Source: Anodontia alba
Taxonomy: Eukaryota; Mollusca; Bivalvia; Lucinida; Lucinidae
Assembly: GCA_964016985.1 (NCBI GenBank)
Contig: OZ024834.1
Location: 85,121,723-85,185,722, forward strand
DNA length: 64,000 bases
Direction of reading: 5' to 3'
Shown here: positions 30,385 to 41,384 of the stretch, one piece after another
Numbering within the stretch: the stretch's first letter is position 1
Layout: every line of letters starts with the position of its first letter
Notes under the pieces: generated by a model
Told to the model about the DNA's origin: nothing
Databases searched by the model: none
Seen by the model: only the letters and a program-made list of their open reading frames with translations
Made by a program: the position numbers and the translations under genes

Positions 30385-30884
30385 TTTCCATTTTTTAAGG
30401 CATTTAACTAATTATTTTATGATATGAATAAGTAATAAAAACGTTAAATCATTATATCCCACCATTAACTTGTCGCAGGCAGATAACTCTGTCAAACCTT
30501 GACGAAATTTGCCCATAAGCAATCCCAAACCATCTCCTTCATATCAATGCATGTACCAAGCTGGGCACTGTCAGTTTACTGATACTAAGGGCATAGCTAC
30601 TGGAAAATAACTGGCCAACTGCTGTTCAGAACAGAAAATAGGTCAGTGAACTGGCATGCAGTGACTTCTGAAGAAGCATGTCAATAAAGCATATGTAATG
30701 GTCCGACTCAGCAATCAACAAACAGGTATACCGAATGATCTGCAAAATAGTAACTTACTAATTGGACAAGACACTATGACCTATTCAGGGTTTTCCCTCG
30801 GGTTTAAAGTGAGGGTCCAAGGGACTTCCTTATGTGGAGTTAAGGGGGTCCTTTAATAAGATTTAGGGGTTTATTGTGGTAAAG

Positions 30885-31075
30885 AGATAACCCTTTAAGC
30901 ACTCATCGCAACTGCAGCAGACAATTTAAAGTCCTTTTTTTTTTTTCAGAGAAAATAAAGCTCGACATTTCATGTGAATTAGCAGACAATTCACATGAAA
31001 TGGTGTTGTTTTCTCTGCCAAATAAAATCAATTTTAGAATGTTGCCTGCTAAAAATTTGCTTTGTGCTTTATGGG
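30885..31075. mobile_element. P1-like MITE with core-H hairpin
   Basis: AACCCTTTAAGCACTCATCG at left, TTTGTGCTTTATGGGC at right. The central foldback pairs CATTTCATGTGAATTAGC with GACAATTCACATGAAATG. Confidence 0.7.
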
Positions 31076-31721
31076 CAAACTATTGCTCAAATATTGATCA
31101 TTCATGGCCTTTAGACCACTGATAGAGTAAAATACAAAGTCATTGATAAACAAAATTAATTTTGGATTTGAATATGTATGCACCACTGAGGACCCTTGCC
31201 CCTAACTTTAAAGAGTCCCAAACAAGGTTTTGGAGGTAAAAACAGGGAAACAACAACCTATATCAGCCTTACACATTAAAATGTTTGAAAAGACACATTT
31301 GTTTCTATGCCCTGCAAACTGTTCCAAGCAAAAGATCCTCATCAGAATAAACTGATGTGACAACCAGTCATGTTCTTATAAGGCCTAGGAAAAAAAAGTG
31401 TTCTGTTTTCCGATTTCATCACCAATTTGCCATAGGGTCAGTTGGTCGGCCACTTTCTTTTTTTTCTCTCCCTCCACCCCCCCCCCACCACCGTCAAATT
31501 AAGGCTGGCGAATCTTAAAATATTTTGACTTCTCTCACCGAACATTTGACCTTTTGAATACCAATGATAAAGGGGCACTGTGTTAAACAGTTTTTATTTT
31601 ATTTTAGGCCGAGATGTGGCTGTACGCTTCCAAATAAACTGTACTAAGGTGCTCAGTTTGGCTTGCGCTTTAAGGGTTAAGGACTCCCAGTGAAAGTAGG
31701 TTAATCTCAGGTTCCACCTGT

Positions 31722-31915
31722 TTGCTTATTGTTTGTGATGAGGCTTTAGGACCCAGTCAACATATTAGGTCATGTTGAGCATGGTCAATTTGAATCAGTG
31801 GAAGGGAGAGAATGACTGTAGAAATTTTCGTGATCAAGCTCTACGAAAGGATATTGCCGGACCCGGCAGGAATTGAACCTGTGATCTCCTGATCCGCAAG
31901 TCGGACGAGTATACC
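31722..31915 (-). mobile_element. SINE-A, old copy with internal deletion
   Basis: TTGTTTGTGATGAGGC and CCCAGTCAACATATTAGGTC, then a jump to AGTGGAAGGGAGAGAATGAC and GGAATTGAACCTGTGATCTC. Confidence 0.78.
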
Positions 31916-31919
31916 TGTT

Positions 31920-32449
31920 TGCTTAACTCTTCCAATATGCCATCAATGTTAATGATACAGTTGTGGTAGTGACAAGCAAAACAGTATATCATCGCCTGTA
32001 TGAAATACACATACCCAGATCAGTCTGCATTTAAAAATATTTTAATTCCACACAGTTTTGGGACTCTGCATAATTTATCAGTATATATGTTATTTGTAAA
32101 ACCCCCTTTATTTTCGCGCTTCAAAAAATGCCTGATAACCTTTTTTTTTTAAACTCAGCATGCTAATTTTAAACATTCAGGCTTAAACGGTTCAGCAGAT
32201 GAATTCTATTTTTTTTTTCACAAAAAAAAGTAGGACATTTAATGCAAGTTGTCTCCTAAGAACTAGCTTGCTGGGTTAAAAGGTTGAGCACTGACATTTG
32301 GAAATAATTTTTCTAAAAAAAATAAGAGTGACATTTCATGGAGTCAGTGGGTGCAGTGGAAATGAAAGACAATATCTGTGTTGTCATTTTCTTCTGTCAG
32401 CTACTTTACCTGTCCCAGCATGATATTCTAAAATATTTTTTCACAAAAA

Positions 32450-32487
<38 letters not shown>

Positions 32488-33000
32488 CAGGATTTGATTT
32501 CATGCAAACTGGTTAGTAGCTGACATTTTGAGTTTTTTCGATCTTTCATGCCATTTTGCAGAAGCAATTTTCTATAAAATCAATAAGTCTGGCTTGCACT
32601 GACTGAAAGGAACAGCATTGTGGACAGAACCTGTTTTCGAACTTTGTATATCTAGAAAGCTTTAGTGTACGTCTGAACTTGCTTATATTCAGTTCTGTTC
32701 ACTGAATGGAATAAATTTTCACAATTATGAAACTTTTACAAATATGATATTAAGACTATGACTTTGAACCATTTCAAACAAACTTTGAAGTATGATGAGC
32801 CCCTCAATTGAAAACCACCTAGTATAATCCTCATGCAGTTAATACTGATATCTCAAGTCTGAAAAGCATATCATGATTCATATCGTATCATGAAGCATGT
32901 ATCACGATACATATCGTGAGGGAAGTGTATTGTTGCAGACTTACAAGTTTTTTTCCTACTACAGATGACTGTCACAGCCTTGAATGCAATTTAGAGTTAC
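31920..33000. other. Non-coding stretch; AT microsatellite at 32459-32487
   Basis: AT-rich sequence with T and A homopolymers and a (TA)n run. A degenerate foldback (CTGACATTTGG region) may be present around 32150-32330. No gene seen. Confidence 0.45.
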
Positions 33001-33005
33001 ATGGT

Positions 33006-33490
33006 TCATTTCAGTCCCTTAACCACTGATGATGTCGCAACAATTCTTCTCCACTTTTCTGTCTTTGGCTTCCACAAGAGAATTTCTAAACCTCAAATCT
33101 GTCCATTCCTAGATATTGTCATCCCACTGTTTCTTCTTCCTTCTCCTCCCTGCTTTTCACTGTTCCCTAAGAAACTGTCTTCGACATGCATCAGGATCTT
33201 GAGAGGTGACCATACCATCTGAGTTTCCTCATCTTCACCATGCCTAGGAGCTCGTCATGAAACTCAATTTGCATCCCAGAGTTTGCTGTGAACCTCTGAA
33301 TTCATCACATGGTCTTTGTTGGAGATATCCACACCTTTGATAGCATCTCATCTCAAGACCTTGGATTACCAACAGAAGCTGGTATCAAGCCATCCTCAAA
33401 TGCAGACACTACCTTCACTGTCTTTCAGTGCCATCACTCATGATTCTCTCTATGAAGATGTTGCAGATATCCTTGCGTACTTACTTTAAA
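33006..33490 (-). pseudogene. 3' remnant of a non-LTR retrotransposon ORF (RTE-like C-terminus)
   Basis: Minus-strand translation shows RKDICNIFIERIMSD, later HDELLGMVKMRKLRWYGHLS, then GRRRKKKQWDDNI-stop-EWTDL, and after a frameshift KWRRIVATSSVVKGLK and a stop at 33006. The 'RKLRWYGH' and 'RWxDNIxEWT...W..IVATSS' strings are typical of the C-terminal end of LINE-encoded reverse transcriptase proteins. Stops, frameshifts and a large internal deletion make it dead. Assignment to RTE-type is from memory of these motifs. Confidence 0.82.
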
Positions 33491-33520
33491 TTCAGAACTA
33501 TCCTCCTGCCACTGAATAGT

Positions 33521-33834
33521 TTTGTTTGTGTAGAGGTTTTATGGCCCAGTCAACCCAGTGGGGTCATGTCGAGCACGGCCAGTTTACCTAACCACACGTT
33601 CACTGGGCAGGCTTAGTCCTCTAAGCAGTTAACCAGTATTGTCACAATTTGTGCATTCTTTCGCCAGAAACTGACAACTGCCCTTCTTGAATCAGCAGAA
33701 GGGAAAGAATGAATGTAGAAAATATTTCTTATCAATCTCCACGAAAGAATGTTGCTGACCTTGGCGGGGGTTGAACCCACGACCTCCTGGTCTCCAGTCG
33801 GATGGCGCATCCAACTGAGCCACCGAGGCCGGCT
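33521..33834 (-). mobile_element. SINE-A, full length, 12-bp target-site duplication
   Basis: Complete head (minus: AGCCGGCCTCGGTGGCTCAG; B box GTGGGTTCAACCCCC) and tail. Flanked by CCACTGAATAGT at 33509-33520 and 33835-33846. Inserted beside the LINE remnant. Confidence 0.95.
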
Positions 33835-34149
33835 CCACTGAATAGTATTGCACTCTGCCTTGTCATATACAACAGAAGTATCAAGACCATGGGTGATAGT
33901 GAAAGTCCCTGTACAGAATTTTGCCTCCAGCGGGATTCGAAACTTGGACCTTGTGATCCAGTTGGGAGCAGTAACCACTAAAGATGAGTCTCCTTTTCAT
34001 ACAGATTTTTGATGACTTGTAGATGTTGTACATCTCATAGTTGCCCATGTCTTCAAGCCATACCCTGTCAAAAACCTCAAAATCTACGAAAAATGAGTAA
34101 ATGAAGTTGTGAGTACCAGTGCAGGTTTTGCTGATGTTGCAGGCAGTTA

Positions 34150-34460
34150 TCATGGACCAGTTACAGATCCAAATGTAACTTATTACAGACCAAAATAAAG
34201 CATAATCAAAGACGAGTTACAGACCCAGCCTAATCATGGACCAGGAATGGACCAAATACAGTTAGGGACCAGTTACATTATGAGTCAGGCTCAAATATAG
34301 CACAATTAGGGACCTGGGATGGACCAAAGTATAGCATTCACATACCACATATGGATTGTAATTAACCATTAAGACTCTTTCACCTGTTATGACTGATGAT
34401 CGGAAATAAATGCCATGGACTCAAATATAGCACAATCTGATACAGACCAGTTACAAATAA
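34150..34460. repeat. Degenerate short tandem sequence
   Basis: Repeated phrases such as ATGGACCAG, GGACCAGTTACA, AGGGACC and CAAATATAGCACAAT at irregular spacing. It looks like an eroded minisatellite; no coding signal. Confidence 0.5.
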
Positions 34461-34709
34461 TACTACTTTAATTATGAATAATCTCTTTAGTAATTTTTGT
34501 CAAGGCCTTAGTGGGCACCGGGTTCTGCAAGACAGACAACAGAAAGCCACAAACTTCAGGAAACCAAATTCCGATCATTCCAAAACAATCCTTTGCTGTT
34601 GACTTTCTTATACAAAATCATTCCCGATGTCGGACAACATTGTAATACACTAAATACACCTGGGCCCTTAAAATAGTTGATCATAATTACGGCATAAAGG
34701 CCGATTTTT

Positions 34710-35340
34710 TTTTTCTTTCTCTATATACTGCCATACGCCCTCTCGGGACGTTATAGGCAGGTGTACATTGTACACTACGGGTTGCAGGATGAAGGCTTAC
34801 AAGTAACCATTTCATATGACCATAGGGTTCTTAAGGTTCTTTAACCTGCACAGGGTGTGACTTTCCCTGCAGGATGGCACACTGTTTTCATGTCATGCCT
34901 GCAAATGACACGAATAAAAGCGTGTTTGGACGACTGGGAGATCCTTCCAGTGATGTCATAATTTTTCAGCAAAAAAGCGTGGTAGCTCAGTGGTGAGCGC
35001 ACTGGCCTCTAGAGCTAAAGGTACTGAAATCGATCCCAGGCTTAGACAAAGGAATTTTCAGTGTTCAAACACTTTCATTCATGTCATTTTGGAATTTTCA
35101 GTGTTCAAACGCTTTCATTCATGTCATTTGTAGGAATGACATGAAAAGTGCCGTCCTTCGGATTGAGATGTTAACTGGAGGCCCCCTGTGCAGGGATAGT
35201 CACACCCTGTACAGATTAAAGAACTCTACAGCAATTCGAAATGGTTACTTGTAGGACTCCATCCTGCATTCCTGAGTGTACAATGTACACCTGCCCTAAA
35301 TGTCCGAGGGCGTATAGCAGTATATAGAGAAAAAGAAAGA
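34710..35340. mobile_element. Inverted pair of SINE-C elements
   Basis: A minus-oriented body fragment (34710-34930; TTTCTCTATATACTGCCATA, GGCAGGTGTACATTGTACAC) faces a more complete plus copy (34975-35340). The latter has a tRNA-like head GTGGTAGCTCAGTGGTGAGC with B box GAAATCGATCCC, a 45-bp internal duplication around CATTCATGTCATT, and the matching tail GAGGGCGTATAGCAGTATAT. Confidence 0.85.
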
Positions 35341-35449
35341 AACAAATACCGGTGAATAAGATTTCTCAATCTGACTTAAGTTAGTTAGTTTTGACCACTA
35401 ACGAGTTCGTTAAGTAACGATGCTTTGAACAACTAGGCCCTTCTAGATT

Positions 35450-36320
35450 TTCTATTCAACCTTTCAGCAAATCTCGGGAATACTGAAATCTCTTTTTTTC
35501 CAATTTTTGGTTTTCGGGGAGAGAAAAAAGAAATGAAACGCATCGGTGAAGAATAAGGGATTTTAATTTTCCAAACGGAGACTTCAGATCAATTTTGATT
35601 TGTTGTCAGTTACACTAAACATTTTAATTTGCTATTTTCGGGCTGAATTTATCATTTTTTATTTGTACAAACCCAATGTTTCTCTAAACACGAGGGTCCA
35701 AAATGGTGGATTTTAATGAAAGAAAGAACACACATTTTGATTGGGCAAAGACGGATTGTGATCCAATCAGAAACTCTGTAACATTTTCGTCAACACGCAT
35801 TCCAGTTGGCGGGTAATACTGCGTTTCAGTGAACAGGACAGTTTCGGACCGTGATAATTCGGCCATATGAAAATCAAGACATACTCTTTCCTTCCCAGAA
35901 AAAAACCTTTTCTACTGACATCTATTCCTATACACACTGTCATGACTGCAGATGAAGCGGATACTCAAAAATAATTTTAAGTTAACATCAAAACATATTT
36001 TGTAAATATACTCATTTGAATTGCCTAGCCGTTATTGGACCTATCCGACCAGTGACCTCACAAGTAAAAATTCTGATTCTGTTTTGGTGCAAACCCTGGG
36101 GTGCAAACATGACACAAATTATGATCTCTTATATCACCACATCTTTATGTTTTTTTTTTTTTTTTTTTTTTAGTTTTATATCTGAGGCCTAAAGTACAAC
36201 TCAAGAAGTACAAACTAGATCGGCCTAGGGGCTGAGCAACCAAGTCAGTGAAACCACATGTTAGTCAATCAGCGAGAAGTATGTTAACAAAAACTGGTAT
36301 TATATAACCCGGCATACTTT
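35450..36320. other. Repeat-poor stretch with CCAAT-type boxes
   Basis: Mostly unique sequence. GATTGGGCAAAG (35742) and ATCCAATCAG (35762) are CCAAT-box motifs about 20 bp apart; with no CpG-rich block around. This could be the distal promoter of Nap1 (upstream on the minus strand), but no transcription start or splice donor is convincing. Confidence 0.3.
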
Positions 36321-36449
36321 TTCGCTTTCCCGTTCGTTCATACGTTCGTTTATTCTTTCTTAGCTAGCGCTAGTGGACATGTGCGTTAACGTTTTAAAGA
36401 CGTTATAAATGATTTTTTTTTCTACCCATCGTCATACCCATCTCTATTA

Positions 36450-36816
36450 GCGTAGTATACAAACGCCAAAATTTCCTTAAGGTAGTTATCTGTCATTGAC
36501 CAATGTAATCAGAGCGCGCGTTAGACGAATTCCAGGTAACGGTTATTTAAAGCCACACTATTCTTGTCGCTGTGACGTCAGAGTGCTGATGATAGAGGGC
36601 TATCTGTAAAACCTGGACTGAGACTTTTTGGGCATTGGCAAACAGTGCAGACCCAGATCAGACGCCATAGAACGCGATGTCTGACAAAGTCTGCCCTGTT
36701 TGCTTAAATTTCAGGTAGATAGGGTCAAACGAAACGGTCTTGAGCCCCCGTTCAGGTCTATTTTCCCAGCCTACACTCAGAGACAATCGACCCACCAGTG
36801 TTGTCAGTGCTTTGAC
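36450..36816 (+). mobile_element. Family-J element with core-2 hairpin
   Basis: ATAGTATACAAACGCCAAAA, GTAATCAGAGCGCGCGTT, TCTTGTCGCTGTGACGTCAG, a worn core-2 at 36637-36705 and the AGACAATCGACCC terminus. Confidence 0.8.
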
Positions 36817-37164
36817 ATCACGAAACCATGCCTATATAATTATGCCCCCCATGAACCCCACTTTTATATAGTAAAACTGGGGTTTACAGGGGTATACGTT
36901 GTTTTTCTTATTTCTGCTCAAAACATTGATTGTGGGTACTCGTTAGAACCGCCTCGGCACATAGATTGTGGGTACTCGTTCGAACCGCGTCGGCACATAG
37001 ATTGTGGGTACTCGTTAGAACCGCCTCGCCGAGGCGGTTCTAACGAGTACCCACAATCTATGTTTTGAGCAGAAATATGAAAAATATCAGAGTTTTTTAT
37101 CTGAAAATTTTCAGTTTTTGGAGGTGAAAGTTTCTATATATTTGAATAGGCGTGTTTTCGTAAT
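36817..37164. mobile_element. B element (core-1 GAACCGCC variant) with triplicated left arm
   Basis: Starts CATCACGAAACCATGCCTAT and ends AGGCGTGTTTTCGTAATG. The left arm GTACTCGTTAGAACCGCCTC occurs three times in a row (about 36937, 36975, 37007; the middle copy reads GTTCGAACCGCGTC). The right arm GAGGCGGTTCTAACGAGTAC occurs once. Confidence 0.9.
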
Positions 37165-37218
37165 GTTTGATGTTGCGGCTCATTTAATATTTATATATAA
37201 TACCATTAACAGATTGCA

Positions 37219-37424
37219 TGGTGGGTAAAAATTCAGCAGACGACATTTTTGAAATATCTTTTCTAATTTTTCCTAGAATATAAAATTTGACACTTCATGC
37301 ACATTGTCTCCGTACGTAGGAGACAATTTGCATGAAGTTCCAAATCCTATTTTCTAGGAAAAATAAGAATAACATCATCAGTTTCTCGTCTGCTGAATCT
37401 GCCCATAGCGTGGTAAGTGTTAAG
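37219..37424. mobile_element. P3 MITE
   Basis: GCATGGTGGGTAAAAATTCA then GCAGACGACATTTTT at left; CGTCTGCTGAATCTGCCCAT at right. The centre pairs CTTCATGCACATTGTCTCC with GGAGACAATTTGCATGAAG. Confidence 0.82.
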
Positions 37425-38057
37425 CTACTAACGAATGGCATGTCTAAAACAATTCTCATTCATTCGTGAATTGGTATGAGCAAAGATGCTCATTAAACAG
37501 CGGAAGAACGCGAAATAGTCACCACCAGAACCACCGACACACGCGCACACACGCACGCACGCACTCACACACACCCTTAAAGTTCAGTAGTCGATCGGGA
37601 GATCCCTTCCCCTGATGGCAAAAATGTCAGCCTTCTTTCTCAAATACGGGAATGGCAGCTATCTCGTTTCCATTTTCGGCGTACAGTTTTTTTTCTTTCT
37701 TTGTTTTTTTTTTTTTTTTTTTTTTATGACCTACTGAGTCTGTTTGGGTTCTTGTTTCACGTCAATTCTTCTGGGTTATTGTGTGTCGTCACCCAGAGAG
37801 GAAAGGGACAGACGAGCTAGTAGATGAGAGAAATAGAACAGGGTAAGAGACAGGTCGAAGTGTAAAGCAGTCAACTTTGGAACTGTCTAATTTGCTTGCG
37901 CAAAGGTAGGCTCTGTCCCTTTTCAGCGAACAAAAGAAGTTTCCTTAACTTTTTTTTTTTTTTTTTTTTTGATAGGTTTGAACTAAGGGATAAAAATAAA
38001 TGCTCCATTTATTCAAAACTAGGACGAATCTTATTGACCACTTAATATAGTAAAAAA

Positions 38058-38212
38058 AGAGGAATCCTGATAATCAACTAAAATAAAACCAAAATAATAT
38101 CAAGACTATGACCAGCCTTTATAGTCATGATATTATTTTGATCTATTGTGGATTATCAAACAGGATTATTAGAATAATTATTTAGTCACTGGAGACTGGA
38201 GCCAGTCTAAGG
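38058..38212. mobile_element. Family-E foldback, shortened
   Basis: Shares TAGTCACTGGAGACTGGAGC and AGTCTAA at right, and the CCAGCCTTTATAGTCATGAT core, with the complete copy at 42029-42239. Confidence 0.8.
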
Positions 38213-38458
38213 TAAAGGTAAAGATGTCCGTCCCTTTGATGCCGTATGGACGTTGGGAGTTAGAGCCCATCGTATCTTGGGATACAGCATATGTAAGGTG
38301 GGGCCAAATCCTCTCCTTTCGCTGTCCTCAACCTTCTCCCGAAGGGTATCCATTCACTGCTGGGTGAACTTTTCGGTCGATGGTCCGAGCTGGTCTCGAA
38401 CCCGCAACCTGCCGCACTGCAGTCAAACACTCTGACCACTCGGCTATACGATTCCCCT
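38213..38458 (-). mobile_element. SINE-D (tRNA-derived)
   Basis: On the minus strand: GAATCGTATAGCCGAGTGGT (A box, leucine/serine-tRNA-like) and GCGGGTTCGAGACC (B box), then a body ending in repeats of CTTTAC. Adjacent to the family-E element. Confidence 0.85.
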
Positions 38459-38533
38459 TCTTGAAAATATACATAACTTTATTTGAAACTATACATAAAC
38501 ATATGATTGCCGGAAATAGGTAGGAGCGACAGT

Positions 38534-38580
38534 AACAACAACAACAACAACAACAACAACAATAATAATAATAATAATAA
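38534..38580. repeat. (AAC)n(AAT)n microsatellite
   Basis: Uninterrupted CAA units followed by TAA units. Reading frames across it (runs of Leu or Cys on the minus strand) are artefacts. Confidence 0.95.
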
Positions 38581-38762
38581 TACAGAGGAATTGTTAAGAT
38601 AGAGTATTTGGTGATAATACTGGGATATTGTTGTTCCTTCATAAAAAAAACACATATGTTGTGGTGGGGCGAGGCGAGGCGCTTCTAATGAGTACCCACA
38701 ACATATGCTTTTTATGAGAAAATAAGAAAATAATTCCGGTATTACCATCAACTACGCCTCTG
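38581..38762. mobile_element. A1 element with damaged core-1
   Basis: ACAGAGGAATTGTTAAGATA at left, GGTATTACCATCAACTACGC and CTCTG at right. The left arm is reduced to GGGGCGAGGC while GAGGCGCTTCTAATGAGTAC is intact. Confidence 0.82.
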
Positions 38763-39178
38763 ATAATAATAAATAAATAACATAATAATAATAATAATAA
38801 CGCTTCTACCACTACCACCGCCAGCACTGCATAAACAATGAACTACAAGTACATGATTAGATAAGACAAAAAAAAAAAAAAAAAAAACTAATCAAAATAA
38901 TAACAAAACTTACATTATTCCTTAGTTCTTAAAAGATGTGAATTTTAGTATATTTTCTGCCTGTAAAACTAACACATGTAGTCCGCCCTGTATTTAGATC
39001 GTTTATTTACACTTTGGAATTATACTTGAATTACAATGTATTTAAAATTTTTAATCCTGTTGAACATACATGTATCAAACCATTTAAGCATTTTTATATA
39101 CAAACTATAATGAATCATGGCGGGATTGTTTATATCAACGCATATCTTTGTTTTAGAGTTTAAAAAACTCCCTATGCT

Positions 39179-39238
39179 AGTAACCCTTAAAGCGCTAAGC
39201 AAAATTGCAGCAGACGACATTCTATTTTTTTTAGTATT

Positions 39239-39277
<39 letters not shown>

Positions 39278-39520
39278 TTGTTCCAGAGAAATTAAGACAT
39301 GGCATTTCATGAAATTGCAGCAGTCGACATTCTATTTTTTTTTTTTTTTTTTTAGTATTTTTTTTTCATGAGAGACTAAGACTTGTCATTTTATGTGAAT
39401 CGTCTGCTCGGCAGACGATTCACATGAAATGACAAGTCTTATTTTCTTTAAAAAAATGATAATAATACGTGCAATCAGAATATAGTGTGCTGCATTTGTG
39501 CTTAGCATTCTAAGGGTTAA
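39179..39520. mobile_element. P1-like MITE with core-H hairpin
   Basis: AACCCTTAAAGCGCTAAGCA at left, TTAGCATTCTAAGGGTTAA at right. Hairpin ACTTGTCATTTTATGTGAAT / ATTCACATGAAATGACAAGT. A (TTTA)n microsatellite and a partial duplication of the left arm (AAATTGCAGCAGTCGACATT) sit inside. Confidence 0.82.
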
Positions 39521-39564
39521 GGCGGAGATGACATTTTTATTACGTAACCTCTGTGGCGTCTTTT

Positions 39565-39970
39565 ACGACCAGTGAATGTTCGGACCAGTCCGGCAATCGC
39601 AACATCATCATTAGCGCCATCACCAGCAGCAACACCCGCGCAGTCTGATCAGGGCCTTCAATGCCCACCTACACCGGATAGTAAAGAGTATAGGCCGGGA
39701 CACAGCGATTCCTACAATATTGCATGTGCGCCCAGCTAAGACTCAGAGCAGCCTGCACATCCGCGCAGTCTGATCAGAGTCTCCACATGGCACTGTGTGG
39801 GTAGCCAAGGATCCAAATAGCGTCTTAAGCCGGGCAGCGAAAACTGGTGCGTAAGCTGATCTGGGTCTTCCCTGAGAGCCCATGCAGCTTCGAAGAAAAT
39901 GCTGTGCGTCTGATCAAATATTAATTGACACCTATATCCCTGATTAGACTGTCCGAGTCTTCGCTGTTTG
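39565..39970. repeat. Family-N fragments
   Basis: Several pieces of GCGCAGTCTGATCAG, GTGCGCCCAGC and CTGATCTGGGTCTTC in mixed orientation; I cannot resolve individual elements. Confidence 0.5.
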
Positions 39971-39994
39971 TATATGTTCCAAAGACTCTTTTTG

Positions 39995-40370
39995 GATCGA
40001 TTGTTTACAATCGAGCCATAGTATACAAACGCCAAAATTAGCCCACGTGATTATCATTAGCCAATGTAATCAAACCGCGCTATTGGATGAAATCCAGGTA
40101 ACGGTTATTTATAGCCGCGCTATTCTTGTCGCTGTGACGTCAGAGTGCTGTTCATATAAGGTTATCTGTAAAACCTGGCCTGGGATATTTGGGCATTGGC
40201 AAACGGTGCAGACCCAGATCAGACGCCGCAAAAAGCGGCGTCTGATCAGGGTCTGCACTGTTTTCTTAAATTACAGAAAGTTAAGGTTTAAAGGAAAGAG
40301 GCTTAAGTCTCCGTTCTGGACCAATCAGAGACAATCGACCCGCTAGTGCTCCCAGCGCTTTGATTGAGTA
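39995..40370 (+). mobile_element. Family-J element, best copy of the core-2 hairpin
   Basis: GATCGATTGTTTACAATCGA at left, GAGACAATCGACCCGC at right. The core-2 hairpin at 40198-40263 has GACGCCGC/GCGGCGTC inner arms. CTTGTCGCTGTGACGTCAGA contains a CRE-like TGACGTCA, conserved in the copies at 36570 and 60426. Confidence 0.87.
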
Positions 40371-40388
40371 TCCTGACCACTTCGTACA

Positions 40389-41232
40389 ATAAACAGTCGA
40401 ACTTCAATAGCTCGAACATCTTAAGGACCATGGAAATTTGTTCTAGATATGGGTAGTTCGAGCCACTGAGGGTTAACCATAGTGCCAGGTCAGGAGACAA
40501 ATGATGATAATTCAGGGATTGTTTTCGATCGTCTATAAAAATGGCATTTTAAGTGTACTCAATAGAATCGCCTCGATGTGGCGATTCTGATAAGGACACA
40601 CAACATACATTTTCATTTTGATAAATAAGAAAATTTCACTTAAATATCCGTAAATGAACCAGCGCCACGACAAAACCTACAATAAGACTTCTGCGACCAG
40701 CGAAGACTCAGATCAGCCTGCGCATCCGCTGATCGCATGTGCCTTCTACAGCCTCCGGGCTATCCAGAGGGATAAACGAGAACCTGGGTGAATGTACAGG
40801 CTGGTCTGAGTCTTTGCTGGTCACACGGGTCTTGTAGGTTTTGTCGTTCGCTGGCTTATTAACCCTTAAAGCGCCAAGAAAATCTACATCTGAAAATGTC
40901 GTCTGCTTATGTCGTCTGCTGCATCTTCTTGCAAACTTTTCAAACTTACATTTTGCATATAGGCAAACAGTGTGGACCCAGATCAGACTGCTCCTAAAGG
41001 AGCAGTCTGATCTGGGTCCACACTGTTTGCAACAATGACTTTTAAAGTAACCGGCAGAAGACAAAGCAGACGACAATTGTTGTGATTGGCGCTTTAAGGG
41101 TTAATATTTTTTTTCTTGAGTATCCCTACAGATTTGTTTTCTTGAGTGACCGGAAGAAATTCCTATGACTAACCGAATTCGAATCGGCCACTGTAAACAA
41201 GCCATCCGTGTTCGAGTCATTGAATACGACTT
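40389..41232. mobile_element. Family-I element with two nested MITEs
   Basis: Left end ACAGTCGAACTTCAATAGCT, right end GTGTTCGAGTCATTGAATAC; both match 63257-63620. Inside are a core-1 hairpin (40547-40600, GAATCGCCTC arms), a family-N element (about 40675-40835) and a complete P1 at 40859-41104. Confidence 0.8.
40859..41104. mobile_element. Complete P1 MITE, intact TIRs and TTAA duplications
   Basis: TTAACCCTTAAAGCGCCAA at left is exactly inverted at right (TTGGCGCTTTAAGGGTTAA). The core-2 palindrome at 40963-41031 has GACTGCTCC/GGAGCAGTC arms. TTAA target choice and CCCTT ends are the signature of piggyBac-type MITEs (established knowledge). Confidence 0.92.
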
Positions 41233-41384
41233 GAATTTGCGCATAATCAATATACGGGACTTTCAGAGTTTAAACTAATAAACCTACTGTGCTTTCGAAC
41301 TCACTTGGAAAGACTATTTTCTCTTGACGTTTTATTCCAAATGTGAAAAATTATTTGTGATTGACCATATCTTATCTTGTCTTT

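Noticed and set aside
35684..35866. 60-codon minus-strand frame as a 5' Nap1 coding exon
   Set aside because: The Nap1 start exon has its own good ATG, and this frame has no matching donor; only its promoter-like CCAAT motifs were retained as a weak note.
36700..37068. 122-codon plus-strand frame with repeated DCGYSLEPPR peptides
   Set aside because: The peptide repeats are the triplicated arm of a B element.
40708..41076. 122-codon minus-strand frame
   Set aside because: Composed of family-N and P1 MITE sequence; similar frames appear in other P1 copies.
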